Part shown: positions 22,879 to 35,600 of the stretch, one piece after another
Numbering within the stretch: the first letter of the stretch is position 1
Layout of the letters: every line of letters starts with the position of its first letter
NCBI GenBank assembly: GCA_015143295.1
Contig: CM026557.1
Span: 23,531,760-23,595,759 of the forward strand
From: Tetracentron sinense
Lineage: Eukaryota; Streptophyta; Magnoliopsida; Trochodendrales; Trochodendraceae
Direction of reading: 5' to 3'
DNA: 64,000 bases
The notes under the pieces: model-generated
What the model was told of the DNA's origin: nothing
Seen by the model: the letters and a program-made list of their open reading frames with translations, nothing else
Database searches by the model: none
Translations under genes and position numbers: made by a program

Positions 22879-23699
22879 GTGTCCTACACTAGCTGAAACA
22901 GGGGTTATTTATGCATGTTTTGTTATTAGACAATGTAATTATCTTATTATTAGATCGTGGGAGAGCAGAACTCAAAAGTAGTTCACTAGCAGCACTTAGT
23001 CTCTTTGATAGGATACTCGACAAAGGTCTTGGGATGGATAAGGTGACCATGGGTTATATAATATATGTAATGGGGGATGGGTTCCCAAAAGCTCATTACC
23101 CATTTTCCATAGGAAATTAGTGAAAGGTTCTCGTGTTCGTGGTCGTGCATATTTTGTTGAACCACCTAATTCTGTGTGTTTCTTTTTGTTATTTTTGTTC
23201 CTATTTATCATTATTTTTCTACGCATAATATTGATATAGCTCTCCTTGGCATGTACGCCAAATGCGGAAACATTCATATGGCTCTTGGAGTCTTTGGTTA
23301 ACAAGTTAGAAAGGAGTGCGTGGTATCATAAAGTTCCATGATAGCTGGTTATTGGAGGCATGTTCACATCAATCTTATGGATAAAACCAAATGGTATTTT
23401 ATCTGATGTAAAGTAGAACAATTTGTTAGATTTTCATGGATTCAAACAATACCATAATGGTGTTTTCATTTAAAATGCATAAAATAATCAAAAGGATTTT
23501 TTGTGAAAACCCCCTAACTTTTCAAGTATTTGTAAATACCCCTATTTTTTGTGATTTTGTATTATAGTCCACAAACTTTTAAAACTCTTACAAATCCCCC
23601 CTTCCATCCAAAATAAGTTAACGAGATGTTAAAATTTTCAAGAAATTACCTTTTCAGGCCTTTTTTTTTAAAAAGGAGATTTGTAAAAAAAAAATGACA
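22879..23699. other. Intergenic, nothing identified
   Basis: Frames are short and without recognisable domains. Confidence 0.4.
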
Positions 23700-24475
23700 A
23701 GAGAAGTGCTTGGAACCCACTAACTGTGGTTAAGATTCACAAACCCCTAGGATTCATCTGTTTAACCTTCATTTTTTTTTAAAATTTTTTAACTTTAGGT
23801 TGATATGCTTAACCACAGTTAAAAGAGGCTCGACAAGTTGACTCATGTCCCTTTTAACACTCACTAACTGTGGTTAAGATTCATTCACTCATAGGGTTCA
23901 TGCATCTAACCTTGGTTTTTAGAAGAAAAAATTATTGACCTTAAGATTATGCTTAACCACAGTTAAAGGAGGCTCTACAAGCCACCACGTGTCCCTTTTA
24001 ACCCCTACTAACAATGGTTAATATTCACTCACCCCTAGGGTTCATGCATTTAACCTTGGATTTTAGAAAAAAAAAAATATAAACAATATTAACCTTAGGT
24101 TGATTATGCTTAACCACAATTGAAGGGGCTCTACAAGTCGCTACATGTCCTTTTTAACACCCACTAATTGCGGTTATGATTCACTTATCCTTTGGATTCA
24201 TGTATCTAACCTTTGTTTTTAGAAGAAAAAATGTTAACCTTAGATTGATTATGCTTAACCACAGTTAAAGGAGGCTCGGCTCTACACGTCGCCATGTGTC
24301 CCTTTTAACACTCACTACTAGTGGTTAATATTCACTCACTCCTAGGGTTCATGCATCTAATATTCGATTTTAGAAAAGAAATAACCTTAAGTTGATTATG
24401 CTTAACCACAGTTAAAAGAGACTCTACAAGTTGTCATGTGTTCATTTTAACACTCACTAAACTGTAGATATTGTT
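23700..24475. repeat. Tandem array of a 138-155 bp unit
   Basis: Five to six copies start at about 23715, 23851, 23996, 24151, 24304 and 24443. The consensus contains CACTAACTGTGGTTAAGATTCACTC, CTAGGGTTCATGCATCTAACC, GATTATGCTTAACCACAGTTAAAG and a CTCTACAAGT...CATGTCCC segment. ACTGTGGTTAA and TTAACCACAGT are inverted relative to each other within a unit. Related pieces occur at about 1.5-1.7 kb and 40.0-40.26 kb. Confidence 0.85.
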
Positions 24476-24489
24476 GCCTTTAATACTGA

Positions 24490-24678
24490 GCCCAGCAAGT
24501 GTGCAAAAATGGGTTTAAGTACAAGCAAAAGAAAAAGGCCAAAACTGATGAACTTGTGCCGAAGAAAAATATGAACCTCAAACGACGCAGAAGACAGTAT
24601 TGTGAAAAGAAAGTCAAGTCTAAGATGGCATGTCGCAAAGATGGTTTACTCGTCAATGAACTGGGCCAAAATAGGTAA
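24490..24678 (+). pseudogene. Possible FAR1-like DNA-binding domain fragment
   Basis: A 62-codon frame bounded by stops has the residues CKNGFKYKQKKKAKTDELV, then LKRRRRQYCEKKVKSKMACR and VNELGQN. The order (C..GF, basic stretch, RRRR, K.KM..RKDG, V.EL) resembles the N-terminal FAR1 zinc-binding domain of FHY3/FAR1-family proteins derived from Mutator-like transposases. Typical Cys and His residues (GCKA, HNH) are missing, no ATG starts it and no transposase follows. It could also be an unrelated basic peptide. Confidence 0.3.
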
Positions 24679-26603
24679 ACTGACTCTAATGCCTCCTTCA
24701 ATTGATTAGGTTGTACAGAAGTGCATGTTGCTCATTCTTGTAGATTTTAAGAGCATCCAAATATGATGGAAAACAGTTCCAACGAGGACGTGCTGGGAAT
24801 AGAAACATATCATCTACAACGCAAAGGACGCGCTCAATCTACATGATATTTTCTGCATGCCAGCAATTTCACATAATTTACTTTTAATTGCATCACTCAT
24901 AGAACTTGGTTTTAATTTCAATTTCAATCTAGACAGATTACATTTCTTGGACTGTCTTATTTAGACATGCTTTTATTTTAAATGAATTATTTGAACTAAA
25001 TGTTGAAGAAAGTGGTTTTTATCTCGCGAAGACCAAAACCATCTTGCCTATGTTCAACAGTACCGGACATGTGGCAATAAAAAGGGCAAAAGCCATTTCA
25101 TTTTGTCTCCTGTTTTTTTGACTTCTCTCTATTTGATATCTTCTCCCCTTTTTATCACCCCATGTCAAAAGCCCACTGAGAGCCAAATCCGCAGTTTTTA
25201 TCCACTGGTTTATTCTTCAACTTCTGATAATGTTGTTTCAGATTCCTTCAAATGGCATACTAGACTAGCCATATTATGCAAGCTATGATGAATAGACTAG
25301 CGGAAGACAGGCTATTAGGCCCACTCTCGAAAATCAAAATCGATCTAAGAACATTGTCTAGCCAAAAAGTCAAGTACAAAGTCGTTTGAAAAGGCGACAC
25401 ATCAATTCCCTTGGAATTAATCCATTCCAATATCTACAAGTCATTTCCCGGGCGGGGAGGGCTGGGCTACCTATTTCATTACATTTATATACTATCCACA
25501 ATATAATTATGTTTAGTTGATTTCGCAGAAACTTAATCATGGGATTGTTTTAAGAAGTTAATGTCATAAGGCAAAAATAAATTACAAGGAAAAATTAAAT
25601 CCGTCGTGACTTGTCAATGTAGCAAATACTAGTCTATGAAGAGGCTTTGTGAATAAAATAGCATCAGTAGGAATTAACAATTTCTTTTACTCCATAACAA
25701 AATGACATTGCAAATTTTTTTAAGAAATAAGAACCCAATTAAATATCGTAAGATTAATGATGACAGAAACAAATCTCCCAGTTATTTACTAAGGAGAAGA
25801 GTTTTTGGACTGGAACCTACATCATCAATAGGATGCCCTCAAAATCCATTTCATCAACCCCCAATGAATTATGAACTTATAGAAAACCTGGTTTAAATTA
25901 TCTAGAGTGAAATGTCTTTTGTTTGTCTAGTATTATACAAGAACACAAGAAAATGTCAATACCCTAGATGAGATGCTGTAGTCGCCATATTATTCATATT
26001 AAACAACAGCACACAACAAAAATAAAACAGAATTAAAAATTAAAAAAAAACAACAAATCCAAGTTCTGTCCCTAAAAGCCATTTCATGTCAAGATGTGCC
26101 TAAAAATTACGCACGCCTTATGTTTCCTTCCATAACAAGAGACAATGAATGAAATCACAAGCACCATTGCACCAAATAAAATGAGCAACGGCAAACACCC
26201 CAAAAGTGTCCAGGCTCAGGATTCCCTTCGTAGGTCAGTGCCATTATAAGAATAACAAGAAGCTGTAGACACCACTACCAGTCTCAAATTGGCCATTGGG
26301 GAAGCACAAGCATATCCTGCTTCCACGCTCGTGTTTGTGAGATGATGTTTCAGAAATCTTCTCTACAATGAAGTTCAGATACAGACCTGAGGGCAAACTT
26401 GTTCCAACCCACTATAAATTTCATGGGGGCATGCAGATTGGAAAGGATTTTTACAAGACAGTTTCTGCACCAAGAATACAGAGGTTAATGAAACCTGAAA
26501 TGACTGGACTGGACTGGACTAACTTGCATAGAAGAGTAATTGACTATATTCAGTTTTTTTACCGCAAAACACTGGATGATGAAAACAATGTTTCTGCCGG
26601 CTT
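24679..26603. other. Intergenic and downstream region of the ArfGAP gene
   Basis: No further gene recognised. The part nearest 26604 should contain the 3' untranslated region of the minus-strand gene; its polyadenylation site cannot be fixed from sequence alone. Confidence 0.4.
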
Positions 26604-29600
26604 CTATGCAAAAGGATTCCCACCGAGAGACGCAGCAGAACCTTGTGAAGGGACATTCCTACAAATTAAGCAGTGTTTTCAAAATTAGCCTGACTAGCCC
26701 TATTGATAGGAAAAGGAGGAAACTAAATGACTTGTGTAGTAGACACATCAATACACTATAAATGGCATAAATGTCAACCTGCATGAATGTATGTTGAGGG
26801 ACACATCATTCGATGGACACTGCCTAGACAACATGGGTCAAAGATAAATCTGATTGGCTGATTCTTGGCTGATTCAGATTGTAATCATCCAATCGAGATG
26901 GATAAATCCAAACAGCCAATTTCTTAAAATGGAGGGTCCCAGCTTACATGTGCAGTGCTTATGTAACTACTCTATTTATGGAAGAATGATGAGTAAGAAA
27001 GCAACTTACGACAACTGAGTGCTTGGCGCTTGTCCTGCCATATACGCTAAGCCTCCTACACACCAAAATTGGGTAGGATGAAATATGATTAAACAGAAAC
27101 CGTACTTCCATCAGTAATAGAGGTGTACTCAAAGCTTACCTTGTAGTGTGGATGGAATAAAAGGTGTGACTGAATTATGAGGAAACCATGGTTGAGGTAG
27201 ACCACCGAGTATGGGGGGTGGCAACTGGGCATTTGGCAGTGCTGCTTGCAAAGAGTTCATGCCCAAGAACTGCAAAAGAAAATAAATCAACAGGAAACAA
27301 GTGTAACTGGAAACATATTCTAGAAAGGAAACACTACATACGCTTGTGTTCATGGTTTAAAATTTCGATATGTATCGACCGATATGGGCCGATACGTATC
27401 CTATTTGGAGTTACCCAATACACTGATAGGCTAGAAAAAAAAAAACTCCCTCGTATCGGGTCGATACGCTCGATACGGGCCCGATACGGGGATTTTTAAG
27501 TTAATTTTTTTTCCTTCCATTTATACTATGATTAACAATACAAACCCAATACACAAAACTTATTTACATAAAATATTAATTAAGTAAATGGTTTTAAATT
27601 AATTTTATTTTCATTTACGCAAGATATTAATATGTAAATAAGGTTATTCTCCCATTTGAATTCAATAAAAATTATCCCGGATTTAAATTTCTGAAGAATA
27701 AAAGGTTGACTCTCCAATTTAAGAACAGAACCCTCTTTTTAGCACCTTTTAGAGATTGTGTAAGAATTTCAACTCTCAAATGAAAGGGTATTTGTCAGAT
27801 AATAAAATTTCATTATATCAAAAATTACCAAAACTCAAAAGCCTAGCAAAAAAGTCATATTTTAATCTTAAAAATATTTTCATTTATAGGGTCAAAAAGT
27901 CAACTAACAATTTAACAAATCAGCATAAAAAGACTTACGTTAAGCTTAAAATTTATAATTGTAATTCAATACATTCTTATTTTAAGGTTTTAAAACCTAG
28001 ATTTTTTTTTCTAATACTTAGATCAGTGACTAGTTTATATTTTCATACCTTTTTATCAGCTCGCACGCCTTTTTTAACTTATAAAATTGTTAACTCTTAT
28101 ATGCATGGTTATAAACATAGTTGAAGACCTTCATTTTGTTTGTTTTTAGCTTATATTTGCATTAAAAGAAGTTTTATGTAAGGTATCCAAGTTTTTCCTT
28201 GTGTATCAAAGAGTTTCATAGTGTATCCTGATTTTTTCCATTGTATCCATCCGATACGGTCCGATATGTCGTTACGTATCCTGTTTTGGACTTACCGATA
28301 TGGCACCCCATAACAATATTTTGAACCATAATTGTGTTTTCCTGTTTGCTCTCCATTGGATACATTCTTAAGAAAATAGAAACATAGTTTGCAAAGGCAT
28401 CAAGCATACAGTTCTTATTGTTGAATCGTGAATATGGTATGTAGGGCACTGATGCTATGGCCCCAGGGGTAAATGAATATAATACCTACACAATGCAACC
28501 CATTGTACCTCTTTTTGAGGTTGCTGCTCCTACATTCAACTGGAATTATGTTAACCTACCACAAGTATTACGGAAGAACTTTGCAAATTGTACACACCCA
28601 CACACTTATATGGGAAAAGGAGTTACTGTATGTTTAACTAAACGTGGCACACATTACTTACCTATCTGGAGCATCCAAATGTTTGGCCATCCTTTAATTT
28701 GGTCACATGAAAAATCCAGCTGATCAGAGGATCCTGACTGCCTGATTGATCCAATTTTTCCCATTCAATTGGACTAGAATCATGTGCAAAAAAGGCACTA
28801 TGATTGAATGAGTAGGGTTCATCCAACCAGTGAATATTTTAGATTGGCCAACCGAAGGGGTTGCTAACACTCAGACAGTATAGACTTAAAAACAATGAGC
28901 ACTTCTCTATATTGTTGATTCATTAATTATCTATTTGTGTCTCTTGACCAAAGAGTTACAGTAGTTTAAAACGTGCGCTAACCATTGGCCAACTCATGTA
29001 GCAACCATGACGATGGTCCACATTTGAATAGATTTATATGATGATGGACTAGAGTACCCTTCCTCACTATAAAGTAGTACTCTATTTTGACAAATTAGAG
29101 TAAATTATTGAATCCCACATACTCCACACACCCCTCCCACTTATACGTTTACCCACAAGAGAGAGTACTCTGCTGTCACTATTCCTAGCAAATCTTAAAG
29201 TAAAACTTTGCAATTCCATCTAATTTGATTCATGAAAATTCTAAATTGGTACTTGAGTTAAAAACAGTTTAAAAAAAAAACAAACTACTGACAAACTGGA
29301 TGTGATGTCCCTATCCATGTCCATAGATTTGGTTCCTCTAAACAAAGAATTATATTCCTTCAGTATCTGTACTCATATTTGTGTCTTCCCATCTTACAAA
29401 TACAGTATCCAGTATCCACCTCCCCCACTACCTCTTGAGCACGAAGTGTATTCATAAAGTTAAATTCTTTTTTCATATCTAATTAACGTCGACTTTCAAT
29501 TTTAATTACAACAAAGAAATAAATAAAGTTGATGGTTACAAACTATTATAGTAGAGAGACTATATCTTATGACTTTCAAGTGAAGTTGCGACTCAGGTTA

Positions 29601-32600
29601 CTCCTTCGACTACGTCCAAATCAATCACTTTTGTACTTTTTGGGCCAGAACAAAAAAACCACAAGTGGTAACTTGGGTGATATGGAACTTTTTCCTCTCC
29701 TTTGGGGTGTTCAGGGCCTTTCATAAGGAGGCAGGAGACATCATGGAGAATCTCTAGAATAAGTATGACTCAATAAGAGACGACCTCCGTAGCTCCAAAT
29801 CCATGTCTCAAACAAGGGTAATAATCTGGAAAATGCTTCACTGCATTATGTGTTTGGGCATCTAGAAAGAGAGGAAAAATAAAATCATCTATGGAACCGA
29901 ATCTTCACTGTCCAAGCTATGCACAAATACTCGGGCTTTATCCCTCAAGCAGTTTTCAGGTCTCCACAATGTGATTTTGCACATAATGGAGTTACATTAT
30001 TTTTGCGACAACTGGTGTTTTTCTTTTTAGTGTTGGTAGTGGGTGGGGGGGAGGGGATGGGATCTGCTCGTTCTCCTAAAAAACTTGTACACTCTATCTT
30101 TTCTCATACTAAATACAATTCTAGTAATTTATACAAGAATTAAAAAGCCTTAAACTTCTTCCCTACTCTCAATCTATGGATTGGGTTAAAAGTAGGGATG
30201 GGATCAGCATGTTTTCTCAGAATGCTTTTCCCTATCTTTGTACTTTCCGTTTAATCGTAACACTATAACTCCTTACTTATCAACTACGTTGCGTGGACTT
30301 TTCTAAACAGGTGATGTGTCCGTGTCAGATTCTAGGTATCAGAATTTTGTTGGACACTTCTGAATGTTCTTTTCTATTAGTTATTTACACAACATAAATT
30401 GGCATGAACTATAGATAATTGTTCTAGTTTATCATTTCGAAGGTTTATAACCGATGAATAGAACACTATTACAGTCATGCATCATAAGATTAACCAATTA
30501 ACAATGCAAGTATCCTGAGTCCTAGAATCCTATTTTTTAGGGGGGTCGCCAAATCTGATATCTCGTATCACTCAGACACTCATGTCCATTTCTGTGCAAC
30601 TTAGCTTATCTAAGAACATTGAACAATGAAGAACATGAACATACACCAGATTCAGTTAACCCAATCAAATCGGACAACCCAGCTCAACAACAATAAAAGT
30701 TAAGTTTCAATATCCTCTTGGAGGGTACCAAGTCCAAAGACGGTAAACCTTGAAATTAAAATGTATAAGATTATGCTAGTTTAATGCAGGAATTTTCGGT
30801 TGATCTTGTATTAAGACTTTAAAGACAAAAATAAGTTAAATGTGAAGCCAAGAGCTATGATTGCCAATATTACCGAGAAAATAAAATAAAAGGCTGATAT
30901 TACCCAGAAGAATAATAGAGTATGAAAAAGTGCATTCAATGGGTAGAAAATGAAATTTCTACCATTGTAGTATAGATGAAATAACTCAAATGACAAGGTT
31001 GTAAACACATTAAGCTAAATTTCCCAGGTCATAAACACATTATGCCAATTTGCTAAATATAATTCAGTGCCAATAATTCCATCAACAAAACCAGTTACTA
31101 CAGCATACCATACTGTTAGGTTCCAGATCAGAATCATAGGGAAGATCGAAGGGATTTGAGGATTTCTGATCAGTTGCATGTGATGGCATACCTCCCTGTG
31201 AAACGGGAACCAGTTCATTATTAATAAATAATTCAGAATAAAAGTATAGCTAGAATCAGATGGACAAGCCTGAAGCAAGACAGAAGTACATACCATGAAA
31301 GGAAGCACTGACGGAGTAAATGACGATCTATTGATGGCACCATTAGATGGTAAAATAGAAGTAGGGGGTCTATCTTCTGCAGTAGTTCTTTGAATCCCAT
31401 CTTTGTTGAAGTCCTGCAAGGCCCAAATCTATAACAATAAATTGCAAAAGATATAAAATTTTTATTCAGGAAACAAGTAAGAGGCAGCAACCTCTGAAAC
31501 TTTGGAGCTCAAATACTGATCAGCAGTTGAAGGAGGCATATGTGCTGGAACTTCTGGTTTGCTCTTCTGTTGTGAATTCTCAAAGGGAACTTGATGAAGG
31601 CGTCCAATAGGATCTTCAAAAGCATTCCATGACTGCTCAGAAAAGTGTAATATTTAATAAGAATCCTTATAATTATGGCATGACAGCTTGAAATCAATAA
31701 GCAAAAAACATGTTAGTTCCACAAAAAGTATATAGTAGGCTTTTAATTAAGCCAACCACACACCAAATGCAACCTATTCTGAATCTTTCTCAAAAGTCCA
31801 GAAAGGATTAATGGCTCCTTGAATTACTTTGTAAGATAGCAAACCTGAGTGCTTTCTGGACCAGATGAGGCTTGCACATTGTACAGGCCCCCATGCCATG
31901 GATTAGACATCAATGAAAAAGGGCCATGAGCTGTGGAACTCTGAACTGACGGCCACTGCATGCTTGCATTCATGGATGGAAGTGTATCTAATTTTCCCAG
32001 AGATACTCCATCATCAGCAGGCATTTTAGCAAGGTTTAGATTTTTCGTTTCAAGGGCACCAGCCCCATGCTGAGGTAAGTCAAATGTCGCCCATCCTTCA
32101 TTTTCCAGGACAGAAAATTTCGTTGGTTTTTGGCCCAAAGATGTAGCTGAGTGTTGATGAGTGATGTCAGGAAACAAGTCTACAGATGGAGAAGATGGGG
32201 GAGGTTGAAACAAATTTATAGATTGAGCTGAAGAAGTTGGGGGCGGATGAAACAAATCTATAGATGAAGCTGAAGAAGTTGGGGGTGGTTGAAACAGATC
32301 TACAGATGAAGCGGAAGATGTTGCCGGTGGTGCAAACAAATCTAATGGAGCTGAAGATGTGTTTGGTTGTTGTACATATGGTGCATTAAAAAGGTCCAGG
32401 CTCGAATAATTAGCAGAAACAGATGATTGTGGTAAAGAGGGAAAAGAAGATATTCCCCCTTGGACGATCCCAGCAGATTGTTCAGGTTCTGAAACAACAT
32501 CAATTAAGCTACCGTCGTTAACTGATTTCATAGACATGGAGTTGCTATCAAAGGATCCAAAGCTGCCTGAAGATGCAGTTCTCTGACAAAAGAAGTAATT

Positions 32601-35600
32601 AAGAATTAAATTAGTTAATAAGACAGGTGAGGTAAACATGATCATAAAATATGAGAAACATCATTATAAAATAGAAAACAAAGTACTCATTAGATAGAAG
32701 TTAGAACCCTCCAGGTGAACAAATGATATCAACAGACATGGTGCACATGCAGGGATGTGAGACCTCCATTCTATGGTCCCTTCTAGGAGATCTCTAACAA
32801 CGAAAGCAGACCATTTGTATTTTAACAACAATGACCATTCTTTTCTTTTGAGACCTCCATTCTATGTTCCCTTTAAGGACTGTTACAAATCACCTGAGAA
32901 ATCCCGAGAATATCTTTTAAGTTTAAAACTCAGTTTTTATCGCGTTATTTTAAAAATCTCGCAAGAAATATAATTTTCTCATATCGTGATATTTAGCCGA
33001 GATTTAACCGAGATATTAAAAACATCCTAAGATACACAATGTTGTTGGTTTTAAGAATTTAAAACTTTGTGATATTTATTACTATTTTCTGTAATTTCAA
33101 TATATTTTTTTAATCATTCCTGAGATTTAGACAAGAAATACCCGAAAAAAATTCAGATTTGAAAATCTCCCAAGAAAAACCCCGGCCGATAAAAACCCAA
33201 GAACGAGCTTCGTAAGACTGCCTTTAGGAGATCTCTAACAACAAAAGTAGACAATTTGTATTTTAACAACAATGACCATTCTTTTGACAGTCAGTAAAAA
33301 ACAAAATGGCACAGTCCAGAAGAAAGTCCATTTCTTGGATGGTTATCTGACCAAGTCATTTCTTGATTTTGGAGCCTTGGAGACATACTAGGAGAGACCC
33401 ATCAAATTATGGGTCGCACCTCCATGCACATGAACATGTTTGTATTGGGCTGCCGTTGGAAGAGAGTTCCAGGTTTTATGGTTCATGAAGTATCTTAAAT
33501 TTTTCTCTATGATCTAATCAAATAGAGGTAAGAGTAATTTGACCTGGGGACGTGGAATCCCATTTGCATCTCTCTTGGCATTTGCTTCTGAGTATGTACT
33601 TACTGTTTGCCGCCATACATCTTCAATTAGGATATCCCTCACAGGATGAACAGGAGGGCTGCTAAATCCAATGTCCTTCTGAAAATTTGGTGACTGGGTA
33701 TTAGATCTGAATGGATCACCTCCACTAGATGCAGAGTAGTCTGAAACTCTGGAAACAGAGCCCTCATTTGCAAACCTTTCCTCGCACATTTTCTCTCCTA
33801 AGCGACCGGGACTGTAAACAAAGCTAGATATCTTCCCCTCGTAGTGGCCTCGATCTGAACCAGGCTTCCTAGTTAGCACACCAGCTTGTTTTCCATACCG
33901 CCGATCTTCATATTGATATTCATAAGGTGGACTCTGAGAATAAGAATGATATGAACTGGCCCGTCTAGTGTTATCTTCATGGTCTCCAAGATTCTGTCAC
34001 ACTCAAAATATGTACCTCTTTTGTTAGAGTACACTTTTGCATCTGCTTAAGCTGAAGTGAGCTAATTTGAGATGGAAAAAGATAGTAAGATAAAACAAGA
34101 ATAATCTTCATAAGTGATCCCTAATCATTGTATATATTGGTTTAGAAATGAATTACCTGCATGTCTGTTGGAGGCTTGTCAGAGGTCTTTCCTCCAGCAT
34201 ATCTCCTATCCACATACACGTTCTTTATGAACTCCCGCACTCTATCAACATTGCTGCAAAAAGGAGACATGGTAAAAATATCCCATGCTTGCAACATACT
34301 AAACCACGTATACCTTGAGCAACAAGTAATGTATCTCCCACCTGCTATCGGGCAATCTCTGCCTCTGTATGTCCCAATCCTTCAAAAATATTTCCCTTGC
34401 ACGCTATAAAGAGTGAAGGTCTCATAAGAATAAGAATGAGCAACCCCCTGCTATCAAGGAAAGAGAAAATTCAGCAATATTGTTACCTGATTACCACCTC
34501 TTTGAAGAGCTTCAACTTCTTGAGAAGTAAACTTAGCCATGGATACAGACTTCACCCGGTGAGTAAACTCGCGACTGCATGGCACAGAGAATATGAAAAA
34601 TACATAAAAAAACTGTAACTTAAAACTTTTGAGAAAAGACCTGGATAGATACAATTTAATCAGTAAAGGTCCTAAAATATACATATGATAAGAAGACTTA
34701 GATGGCCAAAAATCAAAGCACTGTCGTACCATATACAAAGCTCAACCTAAATGTGTTAAGAACATAAGGTAGTTTAGATTCCACTCCAAAATTAAGCTAA
34801 AGTCATCAGGTTTAAAATATAGGTATCGAGGTGTGTATCGGTATGTCAATTTTAAGAAATGTATCATGGATACATATGAAAAAACATTGGAAAAAAAAAT
34901 TTAATACATGCATGTAAACTTAGCAGAACTTGCTTTAATGCCCAATAACTACACCATAAGAACCACTCATATGATATGCAGAAAAAACAGAACGTCACAA
35001 AAAATCAAATACGCAATGGGTATATGATATGCAGAAAAAACAGATCGTCACAAAAAATCAAATACGCGATGGGTATATGGCTTAATATACCAATAATACA
35101 GGTATAAACAACAACAGGCATAATTCACTAATAAATAATAATAGCATGTAAGTTTTAGGAGGATCGATATCATCATTACTCAAGTCCTCAAACTTCTGAT
35201 GGTTCTCTCCATGTATGCAATTGAGATCTTCTCTCATTGTGTTGCCAATTTCTTGAGGACATATAGCTACACTACATTGGGATATACACCGGCTGAATGT
35301 TGCTTCGACTACGTTATTCCACCACCATATAATTGGAGCCCGCAATAATTACAATTACATCCACAGTCTCTTTTCTTCATGGTTGCCTTATTGGTCTTAA
35401 AGACATCAAAACATAGGTTTTATATTCCTTCACATTTATGAAGAATTTCACAAAAACCACAATTTGATGCAAAAATAGGTTTTGCATGGGTCTAAAAATA
35501 TCTTCATAAATCTCAAAATTACAAATTTGTTTTCTAAACATATTCATAATTTTCGAGATACCTTACCTCCTTTTTTCTGAATTTTAATTTACCATAAATA

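Noticed and set aside
26368-26688. A 106-codon open frame on the plus strand with protein-like composition
   Set aside because: It overlaps the last coding exon of the minus-strand ArfGAP gene (26658-26604) antisense and continues through its 3' region; no family resemblance or splice support.
27756-28124. A 122-codon open frame
   Set aside because: It is AT-rich sequence within the intron 10 transposon and has no domain.
31824-32645. A 273-codon frame as a single-exon gene
   Set aside because: It is exon 7 of the ArfGAP gene (32582-31845) extended into the flanking introns; the ATG lies in intron sequence.
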